Source of the DNA: Bdellovibrio sp047344985
GTDB lineage: Bacteria; Bdellovibrionota; Bdellovibrionia; Bdellovibrionales; Bdellovibrionaceae
Length of the DNA stretch: 64,000 nt
Assembly: GCF_047344985.1 (NCBI RefSeq)
Contig: NZ_CP178861.1
Location: 2,108,001-2,172,000 of the forward strand
Reading direction: 5' to 3'
The notes beneath the pieces are model-generated. The model ran no database searches. It was not told where the DNA came from and saw nothing but the letters and a program-made list of their open reading frames with translations. Below are positions 7,667 through 15,239 of this stretch, piece by piece (the stretch's first letter is position 1; each line of letters begins with the position of its first letter). A program made the position numbers and the translations under genes.

Positions 7667-8200
7667 TCAGGCAGAAGCGATCTTGCAATTTCTTTCGTGT
7701 TTAATCCGAATTGCCACTTGAAGAAATACAAGCCATATCAAGAAAGATGAAATTAAAAAAGAAACCACAACCGGAGCAAAAAGTAATTTCGGATCGCTCT
7801 CCACCAACGACCAAACTAGCAATGCTACCAACGAAACGACTCCTATTATTAAGAAAACGATTCGCGCTAAATCCAACTTTTTCATTTTGATTTGTACGAA
7901 TGAGAAAAAGCAAAAAATAAGTAGATTCACTATAATTAAAACAGCACTCAATAGTGAATCTAACTTAAATAAAATACTAAAATAAATAGCAGTAAATGGC
8001 CCACTTAACATAGGCGAACAACAAATTAGCTGCGAGCTAATGGAAAGTTTTCGATATTCATCAAAAAACTTTCCATTTTCAACTTCTCTAAGTCGAGATT
8101 GACCGAGTTTGAACCATGAGTATCCAACCAATACTACCGTCGCAAAAAACAAATAGGCAGCACTAGGTAAAACCACTTTTTCAATTACTCGATCAACCAC
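7667..8200 (-). CDS. Multi-pass membrane protein of unknown function
   Basis: 177 residues starting at GTG 8200, with a GGAGAGATAGTTT site in front. About five hydrophobic segments can be seen, e.g. LPSAAYLFFATVVLVGYSWF, LLSAVLIIVNLLIFCFFSFV, IVFLIIGVVSLVALLVWSLV and a last one at 145-165. It follows the secreted-protein gene 8204-8746 by three bases, whose final codons contain its ribosome site. It is the third gene of a tightly packed trio. Function unknown. Confidence 0.6.
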   Translation of the reverse strand: MVDRVIEKVVLPSAAYLFFATVVLVGYSWFKLGQSRLREVENGKFFDEYRKLSISSQLICCSPMLSGPFTAIYFSILFKLDSLLSAVLIIVNLLIFCFFSFVQIKMKKLDLARIVFLIIGVVSLVALLVWSLVESDPKLLFAPVVVSFLISSFLIWLVFLQVAIRIKHERNCKIASA

Positions 8201-8203
8201 AAA

Positions 8204-8746
8204 CTATCTCTCCGATTCAAACAATTGCCGTTCTCCCTTGACCCAATCTTTATGGGGCAAGACTTTTTCAGCATTTTTCCGAAGCACTTTAGGTATGTGT
8301 GTGTTTTTAAAATCAATTCTCCAGCCAAATGGCGTTTTAGCTAGTTTAAACAAAACCTCATCTGATTGCTGGCTCTTTATAAAAGAATTAAGAGATCCAT
8401 CTCGCCCGCCACTGGTGACAGTGCCAAGCTTTTGAAACTTTACTACGAACTCAGAAGATTCTTTCCCAATATTTTCTTTAACAATCGAAAAACCATTGAT
8501 AACTTCGAAAGAGTCTCCGCCTCCTTGATGACCAGGGCAAAGCGCAAACTCTTCGATTTTGGCACTATTAACAAACCCGCCTTCTGAATCCAGCTTTAGA
8601 AAAGTACTAATTAACTGGCGAGCACTGTAATTGCTCTGTTTTTTATAAAACGAGCACTCAGGATCCTTCCACGCCGTGACCGATTCTTCTGCCGTACAGA
8701 TTGATGCCATCAATAAAATCCAAGCTAATACATTCGCAAATTTCAC
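8204..8746 (-). CDS. Secreted hypothetical protein
   Basis: 180 residues from GTG 8746 with an N-terminal signal peptide (KFANVLAWILLMASICTAEE). The mature part has two cysteines (DPECSFYKKQ and FALCPGHQG) that could form a disulfide, and an ending typical of small periplasmic proteins (TPFGWRIDFKNTHIPKVLRK), like those with an NTF2-type cone fold. The GTG overlaps the upstream TGA (GTGA), indicating coupled translation. Family not recognised. Confidence 0.6.
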   Translation of the reverse strand: MKFANVLAWILLMASICTAEESVTAWKDPECSFYKKQSNYSARQLISTFLKLDSEGGFVNSAKIEEFALCPGHQGGGDSFEVINGFSIVKENIGKESSEFVVKFQKLGTVTSGGRDGSLNSFIKSQQSDEVLFKLAKTPFGWRIDFKNTHIPKVLRKNAEKVLPHKDWVKGERQLFESER

Positions 8747-8979
8747 TTATGTTCCTTTTTGGAATTTTTCATTTTTGGAATGGCTGATATCGAGAACATC
8801 AACAGAATACCAAAAACAAGTGTGAAATTAATCGCCATTTTTTTTGCTTCTTCTCCACATGTTTTTTCAGCATTTAGAAAGCTAGTAACACAGCCTGAGA
8901 CAAAGTAATCAAACCAAAATGCAGCCGGAATCCCCAAAATAACGAGAAAACAAATTAACATTCCTTTTCGTTTTTTCAT
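8743..8979 (-). CDS. Small membrane protein heading a three-gene operon
   Basis: 78 residues from ATG 8979, chosen because AGGTGG lies 8 bases before it and the basic start MKKRKGMLICFLVILGIPAA looks like a true N-terminus. A longer frame to 9069 has a poor leader. Two hydrophobic segments flank a loop with CVTSFLNAEKTCGEE, so two cysteines probably face the periplasm. Its stop overlaps the next start by 4 bases. Function unknown. Confidence 0.55.
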   Translation of the reverse strand: MKKRKGMLICFLVILGIPAAFWFDYFVSGCVTSFLNAEKTCGEEAKKMAINFTLVFGILLMFSISAIPKMKNSKKEHK

Positions 8980-9092
8980 TCGGAATTTCCACCTAATTCG
9001 CTTAAATTGCCGTTCCTCATTTTGAAGCTCATAAGGAAAGTATAAATGAATTTTAACTACACACAACAATGTTTATTTGATTAAATGCTGGT

Positions 9093-9374
9093 ATGAAAGA
9101 AGTGATGGAGATATTAAGACGTTATCTACAATTCTGGGATCCAATCGAGGTCGTGGGAGATCTCATCAAAAACGGCTTTCCACCTGACGAGTATGACTCT
9201 TACGCTGGACCTCTGTATACAATTCTCGCAAATGGCGGTAGCGTGGACGACATTGAACGGTATCTACAAAAATGTCTTGAGCACATGGGAATGCCTTTTG
9301 TCTCTGAAAGAGAAAAAAGAATGGCAATTTCTATTCACACCTATTTTAACAAATCCAGTGGGTTTAGAAAATAA
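9093..9374 (+). CDS. Small DUF1871-like protein
   Basis: 93 residues. The pattern LRRYLQFWDPIEV, then DEYDSYAGPLYTIL and SVDDIERYLQ matches the layout of DUF1871-type small helical proteins, which have a W-D-P opening, a D-E-Y-D block and a regularly spaced helix. Such proteins are sometimes immunity-like partners in toxin loci. Its TAA overlaps the next ATG (TAATG), so it is the first gene of a plus-strand set of three. The family call is from memory of the pattern and is tentative. Confidence 0.55.
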   Translation: MKEVMEILRRYLQFWDPIEVVGDLIKNGFPPDEYDSYAGPLYTILANGGSVDDIERYLQKCLEHMGMPFVSEREKRMAISIHTYFNKSSGFRK

Positions 9375-9733
9375 TGAAGACACTAATTTTTACTTTTACA
9401 GATGATATGGATATTTTCCGTAACTTTCTAGGAGCTGAAAAATATCTCGAACCTTGGATTGTCGAGCAAGGATTTGAAGCCTTTGATTCGGAGGGTAGAA
9501 TTCTCACAGCTTCTGTCGCTTTGAGACCAAGAAAGTTTCTTTGGGTGATACCTACGACCGTAGAGACGGTTGTCATATCCCAAACCGATAATTTCGAACC
9601 AGAAAAATTCAAATCGAAATTGATACCATATCTTAAAATGCTGGAACCAACTACAAATGGAGACCTTTTGTCTAAGCAAAATCTTGAAGAGTTAATAGAA
9701 CTAGCCGTTAAACTCAAAGGGTATTCCGATTGA
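9374..9733 (+). CDS. Hypothetical protein
   Basis: A 119-residue soluble protein (MKTLIFTFTDDMDIFRNFLG, later PRKFLWVIPTTVETVVISQ). It has alternating strands and helices but no motif I recognise and no signal or membrane segment. It overlaps the DUF1871-like gene by one base and is followed closely by the SH3-like membrane protein gene. Confidence 0.55.
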   Translation: MKTLIFTFTDDMDIFRNFLGAEKYLEPWIVEQGFEAFDSEGRILTASVALRPRKFLWVIPTTVETVVISQTDNFEPEKFKSKLIPYLKMLEPTTNGDLLSKQNLEELIELAVKLKGYSD

Positions 9734-9819
9734 TTTTAAATCCGAGAGATGAATTTGATCTAAAAGAAGTGGATGCTTGGAGAAGTACAACTAAAACAGC
9801 CATAAGGTCGAGTTTTATT

Positions 9820-10107
9820 ATGAAGAGAATTTTAGCAGTGGTGATTTTAGGGGTGTCTTTGGCATCTTACCTTTGGGATGTGAAACAGGACCGAAGTAAA
9901 ACTATTAAAATTTTAAAAACCACTCCTCTCTATGGGGAGTGGGAACCTATCAACGGAAATGCCATTGGCAATGTAGAACCTGGAGAGACCTTGAAGGTCT
10001 TGCGAATACGTTACGCAAAAGATCACATGGCAGTAAAAGTTGAACGAAGCAATGGATCTACTGGATGGCTAATTCTTGACTCATCCGTTGAGATTAGTCA
10101 GCAATAG
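9820..10107 (+). CDS. Membrane-anchored SH3b-like protein
   Basis: 95 residues from ATG 9820. The frame is open from a TTG at 9730, but starting at 9820 puts a basic-hydrophobic anchor at the N-terminus (MKRILAVVILGVSLASYLWD). The rest resembles a bacterial SH3 domain: TTPLYGEWEPINGNAIGNV, EPGETLKVLRIRY and GSTGWLILDSS. These usually bind peptide or cell-wall ligands in the periplasm. It is the third gene of the 9093-10107 run, followed by the structured element at 10173. Confidence 0.6.
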   Translation: MKRILAVVILGVSLASYLWDVKQDRSKTIKILKTTPLYGEWEPINGNAIGNVEPGETLKVLRIRYAKDHMAVKVERSNGSTGWLILDSSVEISQQ

Positions 10108-10172
10108 ATCTCTTATGTATGAAAGAATTCAACTCAGCATTGAAGAAGTTTGGCAAATCTTGAATGTAAGAG

Positions 10173-10292
10173 GAAGATCAAATGCCAGTATATGCAAGGC
10201 GGAAGGTTCGTGGTTCCCGCAGGCGTACAAATTAGTACGTCGAGGACAGCCACGAAGGTGACAACGACGTCAGATGATGGCTTTTCAACTTC
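10173..10292 (-). repeat. Structured palindromic element, copy D
   Basis: The most diverged copy. Outer arms GAAGATCAAATGCC and GGCTTTTCAACTTC pair with mismatches; the conserved loop AAGGCGG / CAACGACG, a copy-specific stem (TTCGTGGTT against AGCCACGAA) and apical hairpin GGCGTACaaattaGTACGTC are all present. It lies between convergent genes, and its right end abuts the TGA of the SRAP gene at 10291. Confidence 0.8.
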
Positions 10293-11244
10293 ATCTAGAG
10301 ATGATGTGTTCGTAGATGTGGATCTCCGGCTCATCCAACACCCTCTCCATCTCTTTCTTCGGATACTTCTCAGGATCAAGCCAAAGAGGAATATTTTCGT
10401 CTTTAAGAGCAATGATAAGCCTATCATGACCAGTCTCTTGAATTTCTGGTGTTGGCTCATGTGTCAGAGCCGCGAAGGAGTAAAAACCATCATGAGCATT
10501 TGACTCCCAATAATCGTAAAGACAGGCAATTTTCAGATCTACTTTGGATTTTGGATTAAAATGAACAACGAGATTTTGATCATCTTCAGTTGGTGCTGGT
10601 TTATAATCACGAGAGGAAACGTTTTCATAAAAGCTTTCGGCAACAAAGAACCCGTGTTTGTGGCCAAATAGATCACGCCAAAAAGCATTTCCTAAATTAT
10701 CTCGGCGAGCATTATATAGACCGCTATACTGCTTATCGACAGACTCAGGCTTGTCTGAAGGTCTACAGTGATAACGAGCAAGCTTAATCACTCGTTCTCC
10801 GTTTTCCTGCACGATAATCGGCGCATAGGTCATGGGAAAAACGCGACTGTCTGTGAGGATAAGTTCGCTTCGCTTCATTCCCTTGATACGCTGGAGATAC
10901 TTTTCAATATGATTGGTAGCGATACGCTTTTCATTGAGGAACTTTTTTGTCTCTTTTTTGCGAAGCGCTTCTTCCGCGAGACGCAAGCGTTCTTCTTGTT
11001 CTGCAAGCTCAAGTTCAATTTCTTTGAGTTTTATTTTATGATACGCTCGAATTAGATCACGAATCTCTTTTTCTTCCGAGTTCTCAGGATCATTAAACTC
11101 AGCTTCAAGCGCCTTGCAAATCTTAATGCGCTCATCAGAAAGACGACGATAAAACATGTTTTGAAGAAGCTCATAGTCGATACGAGCTTCGAACTCAATT
11201 CCAAGCTTTTTAACCTGTTGTTTAATAATCGCGCTATAGCACAT
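10291..11244 (-). CDS. SRAP (HMCES/YedK-type) abasic-site processing protein
   Basis: A 317-residue SOS response-associated peptidase-type protein. Members form a covalent thiazolidine bond between Cys2 and abasic sites in single-stranded DNA. Here the protein begins MCYSA, giving Cys2 after Met removal; NARRDNL matches the conserved Asn motif, VAESFYENV the catalytic Glu motif (usually GFYEW), and TGHDRLIIAL the active-site His motif. Residues ~50-105 are a charged, coiled-coil-like insertion (IELELAEQEERLRLAEEALR) absent from compact YedK (about 220 residues). It may be induced by DNA damage, but no LexA box was identified. Confidence 0.88.
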   Translation of the reverse strand: MCYSAIIKQQVKKLGIEFEARIDYELLQNMFYRRLSDERIKICKALEAEFNDPENSEEKEIRDLIRAYHKIKLKEIELELAEQEERLRLAEEALRKKETKKFLNEKRIATNHIEKYLQRIKGMKRSELILTDSRVFPMTYAPIIVQENGERVIKLARYHCRPSDKPESVDKQYSGLYNARRDNLGNAFWRDLFGHKHGFFVAESFYENVSSRDYKPAPTEDDQNLVVHFNPKSKVDLKIACLYDYWESNAHDGFYSFAALTHEPTPEIQETGHDRLIIALKDENIPLWLDPEKYPKKEMERVLDEPEIHIYEHIISR

Positions 11245-11327
11245 GTGCTAGATGGTAAACTGTGAAGAACCCGCTGTCGACAGGACTTTAGGTTACAATT
11301 GGCGGCATAATCTTTTGACTGAAGTTA

Positions 11328-11810
11328 CTATTCAAGGCGCTTAAAGGAGCAAATAAAAGGTCCTGCCTCACATCCGCTCGTAGACTCATACTTCAACTCA
11401 GACTTATTCACGGTAAGAACTTTCCAAGTTCGTTTCGATTTTCCAGGTAAAACGTCACAGCTCACTCCACTCGGCGATAAGGTACGCTTTGACACAGTTA
11501 CCACATCATAAATGTCGTTACTTGCACGATTTATTTTCGCCTCTTCAATCAAAGAACAATAACCCATCCACTCAGGTTTTCGCCAGCGAGCTGTCTGACT
11601 TTGGAGCAAGAAGTTTCCATTAATAATCATCGTATGTGCCTCTTGAACTTCTGGCAGAATAGTGTCCTTTCCAACGCAAGTACAACTAACTTTAAGCCAA
11701 GCACCATCCAAGGCACTTGGCGCGATAGTATCTTCACGTTTTTCAAAGGATGAACATGCCTGCAAAAAAACCAGATAAAACAAGAACGAAAAAGGTATAA
11801 ACAATTTCAT
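11328..11810 (-). CDS. Hypothetical lipoprotein
   Basis: 160 residues with a lipoprotein signal (MKLFIPFSFLFYLVFLQACS, lipobox LQAC). The mature part has several cysteines (VSCTCVGKD, GYCSLIEE, VSCDVLPG, SGCEAGPFICSF) likely forming disulfides in the periplasm. The central region (GAWLKVSC, MIINGNFLLQSQT, YDVVTVSKR) has the strand pattern of small lipocalin-like proteins. Function unknown; it is alone on its strand between the SRAP gene and element C. Confidence 0.65.
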   Translation of the reverse strand: MKLFIPFSFLFYLVFLQACSSFEKREDTIAPSALDGAWLKVSCTCVGKDTILPEVQEAHTMIINGNFLLQSQTARWRKPEWMGYCSLIEEAKINRASNDIYDVVTVSKRTLSPSGVSCDVLPGKSKRTWKVLTVNKSELKYESTSGCEAGPFICSFKRLE

Positions 11811-11900
11811 GATTTAATTATTTGATTCATTTAAATCCATGTCACGAAAAGAATTTCAAATAGAACGAAGTAAAAAAAGAAAATCTAATGCATGTTGACG

Positions 11901-11935
11901 ATATACAGAACTTGAACGCCTCAAGTTCTGTATAT
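11901..11935. other. Perfect 15-bp hairpin beside element C
   Basis: ATATACAGAACTTGA and TCAAGTTCTGTATAT are exact complements around a 5-base loop ACGCC. It lies 72 bases left of element C, in the position held by the ~75-bp module next to copies A and B. A second hairpin, AATGATG/CATCATT, follows at about 11944. The gap 11811-12007 holds no gene. Confidence 0.75.
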
Positions 11936-12007
11936 GACTGGCAATGATGGACTGCGTTCATCATTCCGATGGGCACCGTTTACGATAGATTCAGGTTTTG
12001 GCATTCT

Positions 12008-12132
12008 GAGTTGATCAAAACTGGTCAGATTCAAGGCGGAGGAGCATTCCTGCCACGGAGGCGTACGAATGAGTACGTTGGAGAGCAAGGAAAGATCCGA
12101 CAACGCAGAAGATGACTAGTTTTCATCAACTC
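12008..12132 (-). repeat. Structured palindromic element, copy C
   Basis: Terminal inverted repeats GAGTTGATCAAAACTGGTCA and TGACTAGTTTTCATCAACTC, conserved loop AAGGCGG / CAACGCA, copy-specific stem (GGAGCATTCCTGC against GCAAGGAAAGATCC) and apical hairpin GGCGTACgaatgaGTACGTT. The right repeat encodes the last codons (Val-Asp-Glu-Asn-stop) of the coupling ATPase gene, so the element and the gene overlap by 17 bases. Confidence 0.87.
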
Positions 12133-13453
12133 TCACCACGTGGGCTCGGGAGTATGGATACTTTTTGACCACCACACACTCCCCCACCCTCAAACTCTTC
12201 ACCACATTCGGATGGATATTAAACTCCTCAACCTCTCTCAGTGACTTATCCCCGGTCTTTAGAGTTATCGGTCCCAACCTTTGCGCCTTATGTGTTTCTT
12301 TCCAAACGGTTTTAGTCCCGCCGCGCTTAGAAACAATCTCAGCACTGGTTTGGTTAGGTTGCAGGAACGCGTAAAGAGTTGATACGTTACCGGTGAGTCT
12401 TTCTTCAAACTCATCGCTCACAGCTCTAAGGTCTGCCATTTCTTGGTGAGCCAGTGTTAGGGTGACTTTTGAACTTCTCGCGCGATCCGGGAAACCTAGG
12501 AAGTAATCTTCTGCAAGGTCGGCAAACTCATCAATGATGCAATTAAAGAACTTGCGCTCATTTCTTGGGATATCAGCGTCAATTTTTGCTGAGGTCGAAA
12601 TAATGTCCTGAACGATCAACCGCCCTATAACTTTGGTCGTCTCTTTATACCTTCTAGAATCTAGAAATATAAAGACGATCTTTTGGTTATTAACTTCGTC
12701 AAAAAGGTTAATACCTTCTGGCTGAGCTTTTAGGAACTTTCCAAAGGATGATAAGACTAGCGATTCGAGCTGTGACCGTAGGCCAGCTATATAACCATAT
12801 GTGTCTTTGTTATTTAAATAACTATAACAACTTTCAAGATTTCGTTTAACTGCCATTTCACTATTGGGAATCGCAAGGCAAAGCTCTTCAACGAAACTTA
12901 CATCGGAACAGGCGTTTAAGAGAATTTCTAAATCGAACTCCTTTTGCGCGTTGTCTCTTAACCAAACAAGCCCTGTGAGAATTTTTAAAAGGTAACTAAA
13001 GGCTTCATTTTTATAGAACTCATCACCCCACTTAAAGCAGCCAAATATTTTATCCCGAATCTCTGTGGCGTCGCCTCTTCGAATGATGTTGTAGCTAGTT
13101 GAAATATTCGGATGAGAGATTGAAAAGATCTTTAAATCCTTCTCGCGCCCTAAACTCTTTACGGTCCCTATCATTTTTTCGATAGTTTCTCTTTCACCTT
13201 TTAAATCAATCCACAGTGCACCGCTGCCTTTTTGTAGACGACTTTTAAGGATCTTAGAAAGTAACACGGTTTTACCAAAGCCGCTTGCACCCACCACATG
13301 GACGTGATGATTAAGCTCTTCTTCAGAGAGATATTCTTTTCTAAAAAAGCTTCCCTTTATTTTTCCGATGTAAATATCAGAGTCGCTCAAAGGTAACCCC
13401 AGCGACTCTAAAAATGGAGAAAAGAGCTTTTTAAAATTAAAGAACTGCTTCAT
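12116..13453 (-). CDS. VirD4/TraG/TraD-like coupling ATPase
   Basis: A 445-residue P-loop ATPase, probably hexameric. Walker A is VVGASGFGKTVL, preceded by a HVHVVG strand as in TrwB/TraD and HerA-FtsK proteins; Walker B is FFNCIIDEFADL. The region TLAHQEMADL matches the sensor helix of type IV coupling proteins (usually QS...L). No membrane helices are present, unlike full VirD4, so it would be a soluble coupling-type motor. ATG 13453 is chosen over the TTG at 13489 because only the latter would extend well into the upstream gene; even so it overlaps by 17 bases. It is the last gene of a three-gene operon after two Replic_Relax-like proteins. Confidence 0.8.
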   Translation of the reverse strand: MKQFFNFKKLFSPFLESLGLPLSDSDIYIGKIKGSFFRKEYLSEEELNHHVHVVGASGFGKTVLLSKILKSRLQKGSGALWIDLKGERETIEKMIGTVKSLGREKDLKIFSISHPNISTSYNIIRRGDATEIRDKIFGCFKWGDEFYKNEAFSYLLKILTGLVWLRDNAQKEFDLEILLNACSDVSFVEELCLAIPNSEMAVKRNLESCYSYLNNKDTYGYIAGLRSQLESLVLSSFGKFLKAQPEGINLFDEVNNQKIVFIFLDSRRYKETTKVIGRLIVQDIISTSAKIDADIPRNERKFFNCIIDEFADLAEDYFLGFPDRARSSKVTLTLAHQEMADLRAVSDEFEERLTGNVSTLYAFLQPNQTSAEIVSKRGGTKTVWKETHKAQRLGPITLKTGDKSLREVEEFNIHPNVVKSLRVGECVVVKKYPYSRAHVVRVDEN

Positions 13454-14207
13454 GGGCAGTTTTATTTTGCTCAGGCGGCTTGGGAGCAAAATACTTATGA
13501 TAAGATAAAACCGAAATCTCTTTTACTCCTTCTGGAATTTGCGCTTTGATCTTTTCAATCACCTTGTCATCAGTACAAAAGAAGATGACACCTTCAATTC
13601 CAGCCTTCTGGATTTCTTCGTTTTCTAAAACCTTAAGGTAATGGTCAATGCGTTCCGCATATACCTTAGGTGATTTGGGAGATACTTCTAGCTCAAGGAA
13701 GTACGCCTTTTTATCTTTCTTGTAGCAAACCGCATCCGGAAGATCTTTAAACTCTCTTAAGAACAAACCAATTTCTTTTAAGGACACCTCTGAAATCCAC
13801 TTAGTGAGAAAGTTTAAATCTTCAAAACGAATTCTTAAATCGTTAAGTAAAAGATCATGCTTTACTCTTGGTGAGAAAATATTCTTTTGAACTTGAGGGA
13901 CTGTTTTCCCAGGATGCCCGTTTACAACAACTTCTCTTCCCTCATTCGTCACCGTAAAAAGGCTGTTTAACGTGAGTACGGGATCTTTTGTCTTTAAGTA
14001 TCCGCTCGTTACTAAATCTGCAACGACACCACTTGCCTTTGCGGCAAACTCTTCATTCGCTCTAAAAAACTTCTTTTTAATTTGTCCGAGATTCATGTAA
14101 CGCATTTCTAAAATATATTTGATAATGTTCTTTTCTAATGTGTTAAGTTCTTTCATCGGAACTTTTACTTCTTCTTTTAGCGTGGATTTACTTTGAGCTT
14201 CTGACAT
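13437..14207 (-). CDS. Winged-helix plus nuclease-fold protein, Replic_Relax-like
   Basis: 256 residues. Residues ~25-105 read as a winged helix (EKNIIKYILEMRYMNLGQIK, then SGYLKTKDPVL). The C-terminal half has a PD-(D/E)XK-like core: LPDAVCYKKDKKAYFLELEV, with Asp, ExE and a following Lys-rich helix. This two-domain layout is that of the replication-relaxation (Replic_Relax/MobC-like) family found next to FtsK/TraG-type ATPases on mobile elements. It is a paralogue of the gene upstream and overlaps the ATPase gene. Whether it cleaves or only binds DNA is unknown. Confidence 0.65.
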   Translation of the reverse strand: MSEAQSKSTLKEEVKVPMKELNTLEKNIIKYILEMRYMNLGQIKKKFFRANEEFAAKASGVVADLVTSGYLKTKDPVLTLNSLFTVTNEGREVVVNGHPGKTVPQVQKNIFSPRVKHDLLLNDLRIRFEDLNFLTKWISEVSLKEIGLFLREFKDLPDAVCYKKDKKAYFLELEVSPKSPKVYAERIDHYLKVLENEEIQKAGIEGVIFFCTDDKVIEKIKAQIPEGVKEISVLSYHKYFAPKPPEQNKTAHEAVL

Positions 14208-14362
14208 TGTTTAATCCTTTTTTTAAGTGATAAATGTTTTAATTCTTCATTCACACCGTGAGACTTCTTGCAGGATTTATTCAAATGAGGATTTTAGGTG
14301 TTTTTGAGATTCGCAGTCGACTTTCGGACACATTGGATTTTTTATTTCAAAGGTCGCGGACC

Positions 14363-15124
14363 TTAACCTCGGCTAAAAAATGTATTAAAGCTTTGAACTT
14401 CAAAAAGGCTTCCGTAGATCTTTGTCTCTTTCGTCAAATAATCAATCGTCGCTTGCTTTGCGCAGACGTAAAGGACTCGGTCAAATACTTTCACCGCTTG
14501 ATTCTCCGACCTCATCATCGATACGTATTTTCTTACTTTAGTGATATATTGAGATCTCGACTTTAAAGAAAGCTCCAACTCCAAGGCTACTCTCTCACCA
14601 CTTTCAGTTTTAAAAATTCCGTCCGGAACATTCGAATGCACAAGTCCGCCCGCTAACTCTCGGCTTGATCTCAGTTTCTTATCACTAATCCAACAACTAG
14701 CCGCTCTCTGGTTCTCTAGTATAATTCTTGATTCTAAAACTAATCTGTCGTGGGCGAAGGTTCGGTGATCGATCACTTGGGAAGGTTTAATAACGTATGC
14801 TTCAGGTTTTGCGTCAGAAACCGCCTTATAACCTTTTGGTGTCGCAAGATAAAACTTCGTTCGTTCTGAGAAACTAAAAGTACCTTTTAAATATCCTGCC
14901 TTCGCTAATTGCTGAAGACGTCTAATCGCCCATTCGTTGCTTCTCGCTTCTTCTCCAGCCAAAGTAACTTTAAAAAATCTCTCAAAGATATCTTCCACAC
15001 TTGAAAATTTCATATCCAAAATAAATTCGATAACTTCGATATCTCTCTCGGTTAAAATCACACCACGGTCTTTCTTAACTCTTCCGTTTTCGCGAATTAA
15101 CTTTCCTAAATCCAATTCATTCAT
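14363..15124 (-). CDS. Winged-helix plus nuclease-fold protein, Replic_Relax-like (paralogue)
   Basis: 253 residues with the same layout as its neighbour 13437-14207. The N-terminal winged helix covers about residues 20-100 (LTERDIEVIEFILDMKFSSV, then KAGYLKGTFSFSER). The C-terminal core has NVPDGIFKTESGERVALELE, again Asp, ExE and a downstream Lys/Arg helix. AHDRLVLESRI matches the KHDLLLNDLRI segment of the paralogue. It starts after GAGGGAAATTT and heads the operon, with the hairpin cluster at 15189-15370 in its upstream region. Direct binding there is a reasonable guess. Confidence 0.65.
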   Translation of the reverse strand: MNELDLGKLIRENGRVKKDRGVILTERDIEVIEFILDMKFSSVEDIFERFFKVTLAGEEARSNEWAIRRLQQLAKAGYLKGTFSFSERTKFYLATPKGYKAVSDAKPEAYVIKPSQVIDHRTFAHDRLVLESRIILENQRAASCWISDKKLRSSRELAGGLVHSNVPDGIFKTESGERVALELELSLKSRSQYITKVRKYVSMMRSENQAVKVFDRVLYVCAKQATIDYLTKETKIYGSLFEVQSFNTFFSRG

Positions 15125-15188
15125 AAATTTCCCTCATTCCACTAAACTTCTCGCCACCCAAAGTTTCGAATTAGCAAAAGACTACTTC

Positions 15189-15223
15189 CCCCTGGAGGGG
15201 TGTTAGGGGACAAGGTCCCCTAA
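15189..15223. other. Two GC-rich hairpins upstream of the mobilisation-like operon
   Basis: CCCCtggaGGGG (15189-15200) and TTAGGGGACaagGTCCCCTAA (15203-15223) are perfect inverted repeats. They stand out in an AT-rich gap, 65-100 bases upstream of the start of the gene at 15124, and are followed by the larger palindrome at 15240. Confidence 0.7.
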
Positions 15224-15239
15224 GGGTAAAAAATGAAAA

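Noticed and set aside
1825..12132. Canonical integron with attC sites
   Set aside because: Position and fold are similar, but core sites RYYYAAC/GTTRRRY are not visible and no integrase is in the window. Kept only as an analogy.
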